Shown: positions 15,919-24,499 of the stretch, piece by piece
How the letters are laid out: every line of letters starts with the position of its first letter
Numbering within the stretch: the first letter of the stretch is position 1
Assembly (NCBI GenBank): GCA_016713225.1
Contig: JADJPO010000001.1
Location: forward strand, 558,001-622,000
Direction: 5' to 3'
Length of the DNA: 64,000 nt
DNA from: Kineosporiaceae bacterium
Lineage (GTDB): Bacteria > Actinomycetota > Actinomycetes > Actinomycetales > Kineosporiaceae
Made by a program: the position numbers and the translations under genes
The notes under the pieces: generated by a model
The model's database searches: none
Told to the model about the DNA's origin: nothing
Seen by the model: the letters and a program-made list of their open reading frames with translations, nothing else

Positions 15919-18237
15919 TCAGCCGGCGGCGACGCTCTCGGCGTCCGGCCGGCCCCGACGCACCGCGGCGAGCAGCATCTGCGCGACGTCGACCACCTCG
16001 ACATCCGTGGCCGCCCCGCCGTCCCCGGCCTGGGCGGCAGTGAGCCCGTCGGACAGCATCACGCGGCAGAACGGGCAGGCCACGGCCACCTTGTCGGCTC
16101 CGGTGGCCAGCGCCTCGGTGGTGCGGTTGGTGTTGATCCGGCTGCCGAGCTTCTCCTCCATCCACATCCGCGCCCCACCCGCGCCGCAGCAGAACGAGCG
16201 CGTACCGTGCCGCGGCATCTCGGTCAGGCTCACGCCGGGCAGTGCGGCGATCAGCTCGCGCGGCGGGGTGTAGACCCCGTTGTGCCGACCGATGTAGCAC
16301 GGGTCGTGGTAGGTCACGGTCGACCCGGCGCCGTTGCCCGCAGGGATCTCGCCGGCCGCGTTGGCGACCACCGTGGTGCCCTTGGAGATCGGGGCCACCG
16401 GGGTCAGCCGCCCCTCGCGCACCAGCCGGTTCAGCAGCTGGGTGTGGTGCACCACCTCGTAGTTGCCGTCGAGCTGGGGGTACTCGTTCTTCAGCGTGTT
16501 GAAGCAGTGGGCACACGTGACGACGATGGACTTCGCCTTGGCGTCGTTGAGTACCTCGACGTTGGTCATCGCCAGCGTGGTGAACAGGAACTCGTTGCCG
16601 GCCCGGCGGGCCGAGTCGCCGGTGCACGACTCACCCTCGCCCAGGACGGCGTAGCTCACCCCGGCGGTGTGCAGCAGTTCGGCGACGGCGCGGGTCGTCT
16701 TCTTGGCGCGGTCCTCGTAGGCACCGGCGCAGCCCACCCAGAACAGGTAGTCGACCTCGGTGAGGTCCTCGACGTCGACGCCGACCTGCTTGACCTCGAA
16801 GGGCAGGTTCTTGGCCCAGTCCAGCCGCAGCCGGGCGTTCATGCCCCACGGGTTGGCGTTCTTCTCCAGGTTCTTGAACAGCCCGCCCAGCTCGGCGGGG
16901 AAGGCCGACTCGATGAGCACCTGGTAGCGGCGCATGTCGACGATGTGGTCGACGTGCTCGATGTCGACCGGGCACTGCTCGACGCAGGCGCCGCAGGTGG
17001 TGCACGACCACAGCACGTCCGGGTCGATCACGCCGCCGGCCACGGGGTTGTCGACGTCCACCGGGGCCACCAGGGTCCGCTCCGCCTCGGCCTTGACGGC
17101 GTCGTCCAGCTGGTCGCGCTCGCCCTCGGCGGTGAGCAACCACGGGGCCTTGGCGTGGGCGTGGTCGCGCAGGTTCAACATGACCAGCTTCGGCGACAGC
17201 GGCTTGTCGGTGTTCCAGGCCGGGCACTGCGACTGGCATCGGCCGCACTCGGTGCAGGTGGTGAAGTCGAGCAGGCCCTTCCAGGTGAAGTTCTCGACCT
17301 GGCCGACACCGAGAGCGGGCTCCTCGTCCTCGAGCTCGTCGAGCTTCTCGAAGTCGAGCACCTCGCCCTTGATCCGGATCGGCTGCAGGGCGCCCAGGGA
17401 CGGCGCCAACGCGGAGGAGTCGCGGCCCTCGGTGGCGCCCGGGTTGCGCTTGAACCAGATGTTCACGAACGCCAGGAAGCGGTGCCAGGCCACACCCATC
17501 GTGGGCTGCAACGAGATGGTGATGAACCAGGCCATCGACACCACGATCTTGAGCGCGGCAACCGCCAGGATGCCGTGCTCGAGCGCCGTGGCCGAGGCTC
17601 CCGAGAACAGATCGCCGATCCAGGCGGTCAGCGGGAAGTGTGCCAGGGACGCCGGGTGGCCGGCCTCGGGCTCGACCGTGCCCAGGGCGTATTCGAGGCC
17701 GCGCAGGGTCAGCACGCACAGCGCCACGGCGGCGATGGTTGCCTCGACGTAATAGGCCTGCCAGAACGAGGATCCGAAGAACCGCGACCGGCGTCCCGCC
17801 TCACCGGCACTGCGTCGCGGGTGGTTCTTCTGCCGGATGAGGATCAGGGTGCCGATCGCCACCAGCGTGAGCCAGCCGATGATCTCGGTGATCCACTCGT
17901 AGACCACCCAATGCCCCACCAGTGGCAGGGCGAATCGCGGATTGCCGAGCTGTCCGTACGCGGTGATCAGCGTGAAGAACAGGGCGCCGAAGCCGACGAA
18001 GACCAGCCAGTGCATGATGCCGACCAAGGGCCAGCGGCCCAGCCGGGCGTGCCCCAGCGACTCGGCGACGAGCGAGTAGATGCGCTCGCCGGTGCGCCCC
18101 GATCGGGTCGGGTCGGGCTGGCCCAATCGGATCACTCGCGCCAGGTTTCCGACGGTGCGGGCGAAGAGGGCGATCCCGACCACCGACAGTACGGCGATGA
18201 CGGTGATGACGGTGATCTGCAGCCCGGACAGTTGCAT
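15919..18237 (-). CDS. EtfD-type membrane iron-sulfur oxidoreductase (first paralogue)
   Basis: 772 residues. The N-terminal membrane domain has about six helices (such as VITVIAVLSVVGIALFARTV and ALFFTLITAYGQL), like the NarI-type quinone-binding part. It is followed by two 4Fe-4S sites, CTECGRCQSQCP (near residue 325) and CTTCGACVEQCP (near 415). Two CCG domains follow (VGCAGAYED, CAHCFNTL, DPCYIGRHN, CCGAGGARMW). This matches mycobacterial EtfD (Rv0338c), which passes electrons from ETF to menaquinone during fatty acid oxidation. A second copy lies at 30704-32887 beside etfBA. This one has no etf gene next to it, so its donor is less clear. ATG at 18237 with GGAGAG upstream. Confidence 0.88.
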   Translation of the reverse strand: MQLSGLQITVITVIAVLSVVGIALFARTVGNLARVIRLGQPDPTRSGRTGERIYSLVAESLGHARLGRWPLVGIMHWLVFVGFGALFFTLITAYGQLGNPRFALPLVGHWVVYEWITEIIGWLTLVAIGTLILIRQKNHPRRSAGEAGRRSRFFGSSFWQAYYVEATIAAVALCVLTLRGLEYALGTVEPEAGHPASLAHFPLTAWIGDLFSGASATALEHGILAVAALKIVVSMAWFITISLQPTMGVAWHRFLAFVNIWFKRNPGATEGRDSSALAPSLGALQPIRIKGEVLDFEKLDELEDEEPALGVGQVENFTWKGLLDFTTCTECGRCQSQCPAWNTDKPLSPKLVMLNLRDHAHAKAPWLLTAEGERDQLDDAVKAEAERTLVAPVDVDNPVAGGVIDPDVLWSCTTCGACVEQCPVDIEHVDHIVDMRRYQVLIESAFPAELGGLFKNLEKNANPWGMNARLRLDWAKNLPFEVKQVGVDVEDLTEVDYLFWVGCAGAYEDRAKKTTRAVAELLHTAGVSYAVLGEGESCTGDSARRAGNEFLFTTLAMTNVEVLNDAKAKSIVVTCAHCFNTLKNEYPQLDGNYEVVHHTQLLNRLVREGRLTPVAPISKGTTVVANAAGEIPAGNGAGSTVTYHDPCYIGRHNGVYTPPRELIAALPGVSLTEMPRHGTRSFCCGAGGARMWMEEKLGSRINTNRTTEALATGADKVAVACPFCRVMLSDGLTAAQAGDGGAATDVEVVDVAQMLLAAVRRGRPDAESVAAG

Positions 18238-18482
18238 GGCTACGACTCTCCTGTGGGTCGAGCGGTGGCGCAGGATGGGCGACGGTGGTGCCTGTCACAC
18301 GGTAGAGGGCGTTGGCCGGACGGCGAGCCGATTCGACCGGTGATCCCATCTTCCGCGGCGACGCCCACGGAACCGTGCAGTGACGCTACGCGGCCGGACG
18401 CAACGCCGTCCAGGCTCGTCGATGCGGTCAACCCCATAGCGGAACGCCACGCTGCGCCGGGCGGTCCACCTAGTCTGGAGAG

Positions 18483-18884
18483 GTGACTGACGACGACCTT
18501 GCCGGGATGTTCCGGCCATCGGGAGCGCCGAGCCTGGGGGCGATCATCCGGCGCCAGCGTGAGCTGGCCTCGCTGTCGATGCGTGCCCTGGCCGACACGG
18601 TCGGCATCTCCAATCCCTATCTGTCGCAGATCGAGCGTGACCTGCGGGCGCCCTCGGAAGCAGTGCTCAGCGCCATCGCCGAGACCCTGCAGACCACGGC
18701 CGACGACCTCTACACCCAAGCCGGATTCGTGGCGGCGGACGACGAGGAGAAGGCCCCAGGCAGCCTGCTGGCCGCCATCGAGGACGCCACCGAACTCAGC
18801 TCCGCCCAACGCAAGGCCCTGATCGAGATCTACCGGGCCTTCCTGGCCGCGAACACCGTACGCCGGCGCCGCGAGCCGTCCTGA
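18483..18884 (+). CDS. XRE-family transcriptional regulator
   Basis: 133 residues. Helix-turn-helix at about 18-75: IIRRQRELASLSMRALADTV, then GISNPYLSQIERDLRAPSEA, a textbook HTH_XRE. A short helical C-terminus (SSAQRKALIEIYRAFLAAN) may mediate dimerisation. GTG start at 18483. A TAGTCT -10-like box lies only 6 bp upstream, so the mRNA may be leaderless. It borders the PHA genes and converges on the hydrolase at 18938; regulation of PHA genes is plausible but unproven. Confidence 0.88.
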   Translation: MTDDDLAGMFRPSGAPSLGAIIRRQRELASLSMRALADTVGISNPYLSQIERDLRAPSEAVLSAIAETLQTTADDLYTQAGFVAADDEEKAPGSLLAAIEDATELSSAQRKALIEIYRAFLAANTVRRRREPS

Positions 18885-18937
18885 CCCCGAGGTTCGGACG
18901 ACGCGCCGCGCCGGCGCACGGTGTGTTGCGGGGTCTG

Positions 18938-20242
18938 TCAGGGGTGTTCGGTCTCGATGAGCGACTGAGCGGCCATGTCGGCGAAGACCGGCTTCCAGTA
19001 GTTCCGCAGCGCCTCGTGCCCCATGAAGATGCCCAGGTGGCCACCGCTGGTGGTCAACTTGGTGACCTCGTCGGCCGGGGTGGAGACGAAGTCGGCCAGG
19101 GCGAAGACCTGCGCCGGCGGCGTGATGTGGTCCTTGGCGCCGGCCAACAGGTACAGCGGGCAGTGGATCTCGGCCAGGTCCACGTGCTTGCCGCCGACCT
19201 CCAGGGTGCCGTGCAGCAGTTCGTTGCGCATGAACAGGTGCTCGACGATCCACAGGTAGAAGTTGCCCGGGATGGGCTGGGTCCACTGGAACCAGTCCTC
19301 GAAGCGGCGGAACCGCTCGACGTGGCGCTTGTCGTGGATGTTCGCCAGCAGGGCCATCTGGCGCTGCATCTCGGCCTCGGGCTGCATCAGCTTGAAACCG
19401 GTGAGCAGGAAATCGCCGGGCAGCATGCCGCCGTTGGCCTGGACCGCGGCCTTGTAGAAGTCCATCTGGCCGATCGGTGAGACCACCTGGACCCAGTCGT
19501 GGATCAGCGGTTCACCGGCGTGGAAGTCGATCGGTGAGCCGGCGATCGACAGCGTGTGCACGGTGTCCGGGTGCATGGCGGCGTAGATCGTCGCCAACCA
19601 GCCACCCTGACAGTCGCCCACCAGGTTGACGTGCCCGCCCAGGGTGTCGATCGCCGCCTTGATCGTCTCGATGTAGTCCTCGATCGTGGCGTCCTTGGTC
19701 TGCTCGTCGGCGCCGATCCAGTCCATCGAGTAGACCCGGACGCAGCCCGCCTCGAGCGCCGTCTGCACCTGGGACTGGCCCGGGGCGTAGTCGACGATGC
19801 AGGAGTCGTGACCCGCCTGGGGCGGCAGGATCAGCGTCGGGATGACGTCGTGCGGCTCGTCCGGGCCACTGAAGTCACGCAACCTGGCCACCGGCCACTC
19901 GGCGGTGATCGAGTGCGGGCTGGCCCAGGTGGGCTTCTCGCGCTTGTTGACCTCCTTGGTCCACTCCATGACGTCGCGAGCGGCGTCCAGCGGGGTGGCT
20001 CCGCGCTCGAGCAACCCGGTCCAGTAGTCGACGCCACTGCGGATCATGGACCCGGCGATCTCGTAGACCGAGTCGACGCCGCCGTCCACGATGCCGGGTG
20101 GGCACTGGACGATGTTGCGCCGGGCCCGCACCGCCGGGGTGGCTGTCGGCGTGGCGTTGCCTGCTTGCCGACGAGACAGCGTCCGCAGGTGCGTGTGCGT
20201 CGTCTTCAGATTCGGCAACGCCGTGTGCTGGATCTCACTCAT
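18938..20242 (-). CDS. PhaC/DUF3141-like alpha/beta hydrolase (PHA synthase homologue or depolymerase)
   Basis: 434 residues. Cys nucleophile in GDCQGGW (Cys211) instead of the lipase Ser, with candidate Asp in AGAKDHITPP and His in TSGGHLGIFMG. This C-D-H triad is shared by PHA synthases, some intracellular PHB depolymerases and DUF3141 proteins. GDCQGGW resembles the GNCQAGW of DUF3141 more than GWCIGG of true PhaC. The start at 20242 is fixed by ATGA overlap with the upstream dehydrogenase. Sharing a transcript with 3-hydroxybutyrate dehydrogenase suggests a role in PHA breakdown, but synthesis cannot be excluded. Confidence 0.75.
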   Translation of the reverse strand: MSEIQHTALPNLKTTHTHLRTLSRRQAGNATPTATPAVRARRNIVQCPPGIVDGGVDSVYEIAGSMIRSGVDYWTGLLERGATPLDAARDVMEWTKEVNKREKPTWASPHSITAEWPVARLRDFSGPDEPHDVIPTLILPPQAGHDSCIVDYAPGQSQVQTALEAGCVRVYSMDWIGADEQTKDATIEDYIETIKAAIDTLGGHVNLVGDCQGGWLATIYAAMHPDTVHTLSIAGSPIDFHAGEPLIHDWVQVVSPIGQMDFYKAAVQANGGMLPGDFLLTGFKLMQPEAEMQRQMALLANIHDKRHVERFRRFEDWFQWTQPIPGNFYLWIVEHLFMRNELLHGTLEVGGKHVDLAEIHCPLYLLAGAKDHITPPAQVFALADFVSTPADEVTKLTTSGGHLGIFMGHEALRNYWKPVFADMAAQSLIETEHP

Positions 20243-21003
20243 AGTGCACTCCACCCCATGTCCATCGAAACCGCCATACCGGTCAGGGAATTGCTGTGCG
20301 GGCCGGTCATGAACAAGGCCATCTCGGCCAGGTCGTCCAGCTCCACCATCTGCTTGACCGCTTGCCGCGAGAGCATGACCTCGGCGACCACGCGGTCCTC
20401 GCTCATACCGTGCGACTTCGCCTGGTCGGCGATCTGGGCCTGCACCAGGGGGGTTCGCACGTAGCCGGGGCAGATCGCGTTGGCCCGGATGCCGCAGTCG
20501 GCACCCTCCAGCGCGATGGTCTTGACCAGGCCGAGCACGCCGTGCTTGCCCGAGACGTAGCCGGACTTGAACGGCGAGGCCGACAGGGCGTGCGCAGAGG
20601 CGATCACACAGACCCTCCCCGCCCCGGACTCGACCAGGTGTGACCAGCCGTACTTGGTCAGCAGGAAGGGGCTGGTGAGCAGGACGGCCAGCAAGGCGTC
20701 CCAGCGGTCCTCGTCGAAGTCGGCGATGGGGGACACGTGCTGGAAGCCGGCATTGGGGACGATGATGTCGAGTCGCCCGAAGCGTTCGACAGCCGCCTCG
20801 ACGGCGGCCTTGTTGCCCTCTCGGGTGGTCAGGTCGGCCGCGAAGGGGACACCCGGGGTGTCAGGGCCGGGCCTCAGATCGACCGACAGGACGTCGATGC
20901 CGTCCTTGAGGAACCGTTCGGCGATCGCCGCCCCGATCCCGCTGGCGGCGCCGGTCACGATGGCCGCTCGTCGTCCACCACTGCTCTGCCCAGATGTCGC
21001 CAT
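20239..21003 (-). CDS. bdhA: 3-hydroxybutyrate dehydrogenase (SDR family)
   Basis: Oxidises (R)-3-hydroxybutyrate, the PHB monomer, to acetoacetate with NAD+. 254 residues. Rossmann motif AAIVTGAASGIGAAIAERF, catalytic Tyr/Lys in SGYVSGKHG, and the BdhA-specific tail QAKSHGMSEDRVVAEVMLSR-QAVKQMVELDDLAEM. ATG at 21003 is preceded by GGGAGG. Couples by ATGA overlap to the PhaC-like hydrolase, so release and oxidation of monomers may be co-expressed. Confidence 0.88.
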   Translation of the reverse strand: MATSGQSSGGRRAAIVTGAASGIGAAIAERFLKDGIDVLSVDLRPGPDTPGVPFAADLTTREGNKAAVEAAVERFGRLDIIVPNAGFQHVSPIADFDEDRWDALLAVLLTSPFLLTKYGWSHLVESGAGRVCVIASAHALSASPFKSGYVSGKHGVLGLVKTIALEGADCGIRANAICPGYVRTPLVQAQIADQAKSHGMSEDRVVAEVMLSRQAVKQMVELDDLAEMALFMTGPHSNSLTGMAVSMDMGWSAL

Positions 21004-21195
21004 CGTGGGAACCTCCCGCTGTTCTCGTCGTCGAGTCGCGTTGCTTCGTGCACCTGCTGAGTGAGTTCGAGCATGCGCCCTTCGGCGATGCCTGTGCAGC
21101 TCAGACGTGTGTCGTTGCTGACATTGGGCACCCGATCAGGGTGGCCGCGCCAGGGACTTCCGGGGGCGCGTGAGCGCGATGGTGGGCCACGGACG

Positions 21196-21237
21196 ACGAG
21201 TGGCGGACAGGGAGGTGTCCACCTGTCCGCCACTCGT
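21196..21237 (-). terminator. Terminator downstream of the phasin gene
   Basis: Perfect 16-bp inverted repeat (21196-21211 and 21222-21237) with a 10-base loop, 37 bp past the phaP stop and before bdhA. Confidence 0.8.
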
Positions 21238-21273
21238 GTCTGTGACCGTCCCGAGGGACGGGGTAGGGCTGGG

Positions 21274-21573
21274 TCAGCCGAGAACCTCGCGTGCAGCCTT
21301 GGTGTACGCCGCGCTGACGTCCTGCACGAAGCTGGCGTGGGTGGCGGCCAGAGCGGAGACCCACTCCAGCTGGCTGGCGCCGGCGACCTTCTGCTCGAAG
21401 TCGACGAGGCTCTTCAGGGCCTTCTCGTAGGCGTCCAGGGAGGTGAGGCCGGTGGCCTTCATGCTCTCGAGGATGCGCTCGTTGAGCTCGCGGACGCGGG
21501 TCGCGGCCTCTTCGTACGGGCCGAGGTCGAGGCCGAGGGGGTTGGGGATGGTCGGTTCGGGCTTGGTGGCCAT
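21274..21573 (-). CDS. phaP: Phasin (PHA granule surface protein)
   Basis: 99 residues, amphipathic and helical with no Cys. The segment PLGLDLGPYEEAATRVRELN, followed by LDAYEKALKSLVDFEQKVAG and a C-terminal helix, resembles small phasins that coat PHA granules. The GCGAGGAGCG sequence lies before ATG 21573. It stands alone between two terminators, and an AT-rich inverted/direct repeat (21644-21671) upstream is a likely operator. Family call by composition, length and PHA context. Confidence 0.75.
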   Translation of the reverse strand: MATKPEPTIPNPLGLDLGPYEEAATRVRELNERILESMKATGLTSLDAYEKALKSLVDFEQKVAGASQLEWVSALAATHASFVQDVSAAYTKAAREVLG

Positions 21574-21643
21574 GGAATTTCGCTCCTCGCGATGGTGGTT
21601 TGGTGGACCTGATTCGGTGTGTCGGTCGTGCCTGAGGAAGACA

Positions 21644-21671
21644 TTAGCAGCTCTAGTGCTAACTAGCTAAC
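21644..21671. promoter_or_regulatory. Dyad and direct-repeat operator upstream of phaP
   Basis: TTAGCA-N7-TGCTAA (21644-21662) is a perfect dyad. Its right half continues as two direct copies of GCTAAC (21658-21663 and 21666-21671). It is an unusually AT-rich patch in this GC-rich DNA, 71-98 bp before the phasin start. The binding protein is unknown. Confidence 0.55.
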
Positions 21672-21720
21672 GATCGATGCGTAGCCTGCGTCACACCTCG
21701 GGTGCCGTTGATGCGAGGCA

Positions 21721-21777
21721 CACGACGAGAGGGCGGTCCCACCCCGTACGCCGGGGTGGAACCGCCCTCTCGTCGTG
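21721..21777 (-). terminator. Terminator of phaB
   Basis: 25-bp arms (21721-21745 and 21753-21777) with one mismatch and a 7-base loop, 33 bp after the phaB stop. Confidence 0.85.
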
Positions 21778-21809
21778 ATCAGTGCTCACTGCTGCTCACG
21801 GCAGGGCAC

Positions 21810-22634
21810 TCAGTGCATGTCCAGACCGCCGTTGACGCCCCACACCTGACCGGTGATGTACCCGGAGGCGTCGGCCGACAGGAAGTGCACCACGCGGGCG
21901 ATCTCGTCGGGCTGGGCCAGCCGGCCGACCGGGATCGTGGCCTTGATGCCTTCCATGACCTTCTCCGGGATGTGCTCGAGCATCTCGGTGGCCACGAAGC
22001 CGGGGGTCACGCAGTTGACGGTGATGCCGATGGGATTGGCGTCGGCGTGCTTGCCGGCCCGCTTCAGCTGGAACTCGACCTCACGCGCGAGGGTCTTGGT
22101 CAAGCCGAACAGGCCGGACTTGGACGCCGCGTAGTTGGCCTGGCCGATGTTGCCCATCTCGCCGATCACCGACGAGACCATGACGATGCGCCCGGTGCCC
22201 TGGGCGATGAAGTGCGGCAGCACCGCCTGGGACAGGTAGAACGCGCCGGACAGGTTGACGGCGATGACCTTGTTCCAGTCGTCGTCGGTCATCTTGGCGA
22301 CGGTGCGGTCGATCGTGATGCCCGCGTTGTTGACCAGGAGGTCGATCCGGCCGTGCTGGTCGACGACCTCCTGGACGGCGCGCCGACAGTCGTCGCCCAC
22401 GCCGATGTTCCCCTTGTGCAGGGTGATCTCGCCGCCACCGTCCAGGTGCTTGGCGCGGAAGTCCTCGGCGAAGGCGTTGGCCGCCTCGTCGTTGCTGCTG
22501 TAGCCGGCCGCGATGGCGGCACCCTGGCTGGCCAGGCTGCGACAGATCGCAGCACCGATGCCGCGGGTCCCCCCGGTCACGAAGGCCACGCGGCCTTCCA
22601 GCTTTCCTCGATCCACGTGCAACGTGTCGGTCAT
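21810..22634 (-). CDS. phaB: Acetoacetyl-CoA reductase (PhaB-type SDR)
   Basis: Reduces acetoacetyl-CoA to (R)-3-hydroxybutyryl-CoA for PHA synthesis. 274 residues from the ATG at 22634 (AGGGAG upstream). Cofactor loop VAFVTGGTRGIGAAICRSLA, NAG motif LVNNAGITIDRTVAKM, catalytic Ser/Tyr/Lys in MVSSVIGEMGNIGQANYAAS-KSG, and FVATEMLEHIPEKV, all shared with PhaB/FabG. The TIDRT-KMTDDDW region is especially PhaB-like. It lies after the phaC terminator, so it is a separate transcript from phaA-E-C. Confidence 0.88.
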   Translation of the reverse strand: MTDTLHVDRGKLEGRVAFVTGGTRGIGAAICRSLASQGAAIAAGYSSNDEAANAFAEDFRAKHLDGGGEITLHKGNIGVGDDCRRAVQEVVDQHGRIDLLVNNAGITIDRTVAKMTDDDWNKVIAVNLSGAFYLSQAVLPHFIAQGTGRIVMVSSVIGEMGNIGQANYAASKSGLFGLTKTLAREVEFQLKRAGKHADANPIGITVNCVTPGFVATEMLEHIPEKVMEGIKATIPVGRLAQPDEIARVVHFLSADASGYITGQVWGVNGGLDMH

Positions 22635-22698
22635 CGGTGCGCTCCCTGTGTCGGTGACGGTTCCATCGGCGTCCATCGGCGGTGGCTGCCGTTTCCTG

Positions 22699-22726
22699 CC
22701 CGGGGCGAGCGGGTGCTCGCCCCGGG
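22699..22726 (-). terminator. Terminator of the phaA-phaE-phaC operon
   Basis: Perfect 12-bp GC-rich stem (22699-22710 and 22715-22726) with a GGGT loop, 49 bp after the phaC stop. Confidence 0.8.
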
Positions 22727-22774
22727 GTTGTCTCGTACTTACCTAGTGGATGGTGCGGTGGTTCGGATGTGACC

Positions 22775-23920
22775 TCAGTCGCTCGGGGCGTCCCGCTCGG
22801 CGAGCCAGCCCGCGATCTCGGGCCAGATCTGGTGGCGTGCCTTGGATCCGGCCATGAGGCCGATGTGACCGCCCTTGCGATCGAAGTGGGTCAGATCCTT
22901 CGACCCACACATCCCCAGGAAGGGCACAGTGCCCTCCCGGGGGGCGATGTGGTCGGCACTGGCGGTGACCACGAGGACCGACGGCTCGACGATGTCCGCG
23001 AAATCGACATGCTTGTCGCGGAGCCGCATGGTGCCGCTGATCAGCCGATTCTCCTTGTACATCCACGTGATCCAGTCGCGGTAGGACTGGGCCGGGAACG
23101 GTGGATTGTCCTGCACCCACTTCGACATCGACTGGTAGGAGACCCGATCCAGGGTTCCCGCGCGCACCTGGTCGAAGACCTTGCGCTTGGTGGTGACGAA
23201 GTTGGTGACCGGCTTGAGCATGCGGTTGGCGATGTCGATCGCTGCCCCGGGTAGCCCGCCGTTGGAGATGATCACATCCAGGTCGAACGAGGGCCGGTTG
23301 ACCCAGTTCTCGTACACGCTGCCCTTGGTGTCCACCGGCATGGTGAGCACGGCCAGGTTGCGCACCTGGTTGAGCTCGGCGTAGATCGCCGTGTACATCG
23401 CCGCCACGGTGGCACCGATGCACCAGCCGATCATCGACAACTGGTCCGCCCCGGAGCGGCGCAGGGTCTCGCGCACCGCCCAGTGCAGCTCGTCGCAGAC
23501 GTAATCGGCCACACCGAGGTCGTCGTCCTCCTCGCCGGGTACGCCCCAGTCCACCAGGAAGACGTCGAACCCCTCGCCCAGCAGGAACTCGACGAAGGAG
23601 TTGCCCGGCCGCAGGTCGTAGACATGGGGCCGGTTGATCAGGGCGAACACCAGCAGGATCGGGGTCGCGTGCCGTCGCTGAGCGCTGTGATAGCGGTACA
23701 GCGTCGTCTTGCGATGGGTCCAGACCACTTCCTTGGGAGTGACAGCGATCTGGGCGTCCTCGACGGTGAGCATGACCTCGGCCGTCTCGAGCAGCGCCCT
23801 CGGGATGCTCATCAGGTTGGCGACGGCGGACATCCCCGGGATCGTGGTCGGGTCGGCGGACAGGTTCAGGTACGACAGGTCGGGGGCACCCTCGCGGGGT
23901 GCCCCCGTTCCCGTCGTCAT
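22775..23920 (-). CDS. phaC: Class III-type PHA synthase
   Basis: Polymerises (R)-3-hydroxyacyl-CoA on the PHA granule. 381 residues, the short class III length. Lipase-like box GWCIGA with nucleophile Cys167, Asp in TASADHIAP, His in KGGHIG, and the NRPHVYDLRPGNSFVEFLL and VDWGVP signatures. Class III enzymes need a second subunit; the gene just upstream, overlapping by ATGA, encodes a PhaE/phasin-like protein. Transcribed as phaA-phaE-phaC. Confidence 0.93.
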   Translation of the reverse strand: MTTGTGAPREGAPDLSYLNLSADPTTIPGMSAVANLMSIPRALLETAEVMLTVEDAQIAVTPKEVVWTHRKTTLYRYHSAQRRHATPILLVFALINRPHVYDLRPGNSFVEFLLGEGFDVFLVDWGVPGEEDDDLGVADYVCDELHWAVRETLRRSGADQLSMIGWCIGATVAAMYTAIYAELNQVRNLAVLTMPVDTKGSVYENWVNRPSFDLDVIISNGGLPGAAIDIANRMLKPVTNFVTTKRKVFDQVRAGTLDRVSYQSMSKWVQDNPPFPAQSYRDWITWMYKENRLISGTMRLRDKHVDFADIVEPSVLVVTASADHIAPREGTVPFLGMCGSKDLTHFDRKGGHIGLMAGSKARHQIWPEIAGWLAERDAPSD

Positions 23921-24495
23921 CGCCCGTCTCCGGCCTGACTGGTCGACCGCTTCGCAGCCGGCCGTTTGGCAGCCGGCTGCTTGGCGGTGGCCTGCTTGGC
24001 GGCGGGCTGCTTGACGGCAGCCCGCTTCACGGCAGCCCGTTTCACCGTAGCCCGCTTCACCGGTCGGGAGGCCTCACCCGGCGAGGTGACCGGCTCGGTC
24101 ACGGAGACCGGCGCCGGTGCTGCGGCGGCCGAAGCCGCCGCAGCACTCCTGGAGGCAGTCCCGTTCGACCCGGCGGCACCGCTTCCGGTGTCGGCCAGCC
24201 GGTCCTCGATGGCCTCGATCGCCTGCAGCATCCGCTCGAGTTTGTCCTCGGTGCGGGCGAGCTGTTTCGCGAGGGAGGTCACGTCCTGCCGAGCAGCGAG
24301 CCGGGTGGCCCGCACGACCTGGTCGATGGCGTCGTTCGCCATCTTCGTCGCCGCCATCATGGTGGTGGCGGTGGTCGTGAAGAGCTCGGCGAACCCGTTC
24401 GTCGCCACGAGCTGGTCCATGGCCGTGGAGAGCTTGGCCTCGAGCTGCTCGTAGGCGGCGTACGCGCCGGCCAGTGGATCGGTGGGCTGACTCAT
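23917..24495 (-). CDS. PhaE/phasin-like protein with basic AKP-rich tail
   Basis: 192 residues. Residues about 1-105 are helical and phasin-like (AYAAYEQLEAKLSTAMDQLV, then QLARTEDKLERMLQAIEAIE). Residues about 135-185 form a Lys/Arg/Ala/Pro tail built from repeats such as KRATVKRAAVKRAAVKQ and AAKQATAKQ, like histone H1 and the nucleoid-binding tails of PhaF and PhaM. Start at 24495 (MSQPTD). It lies between phaA and phaC and overlaps phaC by ATGA. Inference: it activates PhaC as a class III partner and ties granules to DNA. Confidence 0.78.
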   Translation of the reverse strand: MSQPTDPLAGAYAAYEQLEAKLSTAMDQLVATNGFAELFTTTATTMMAATKMANDAIDQVVRATRLAARQDVTSLAKQLARTEDKLERMLQAIEAIEDRLADTGSGAAGSNGTASRSAAAASAAAAPAPVSVTEPVTSPGEASRPVKRATVKRAAVKRAAVKQPAAKQATAKQPAAKRPAAKRSTSQAGDGR

Positions 24496-24499
24496 TCGA

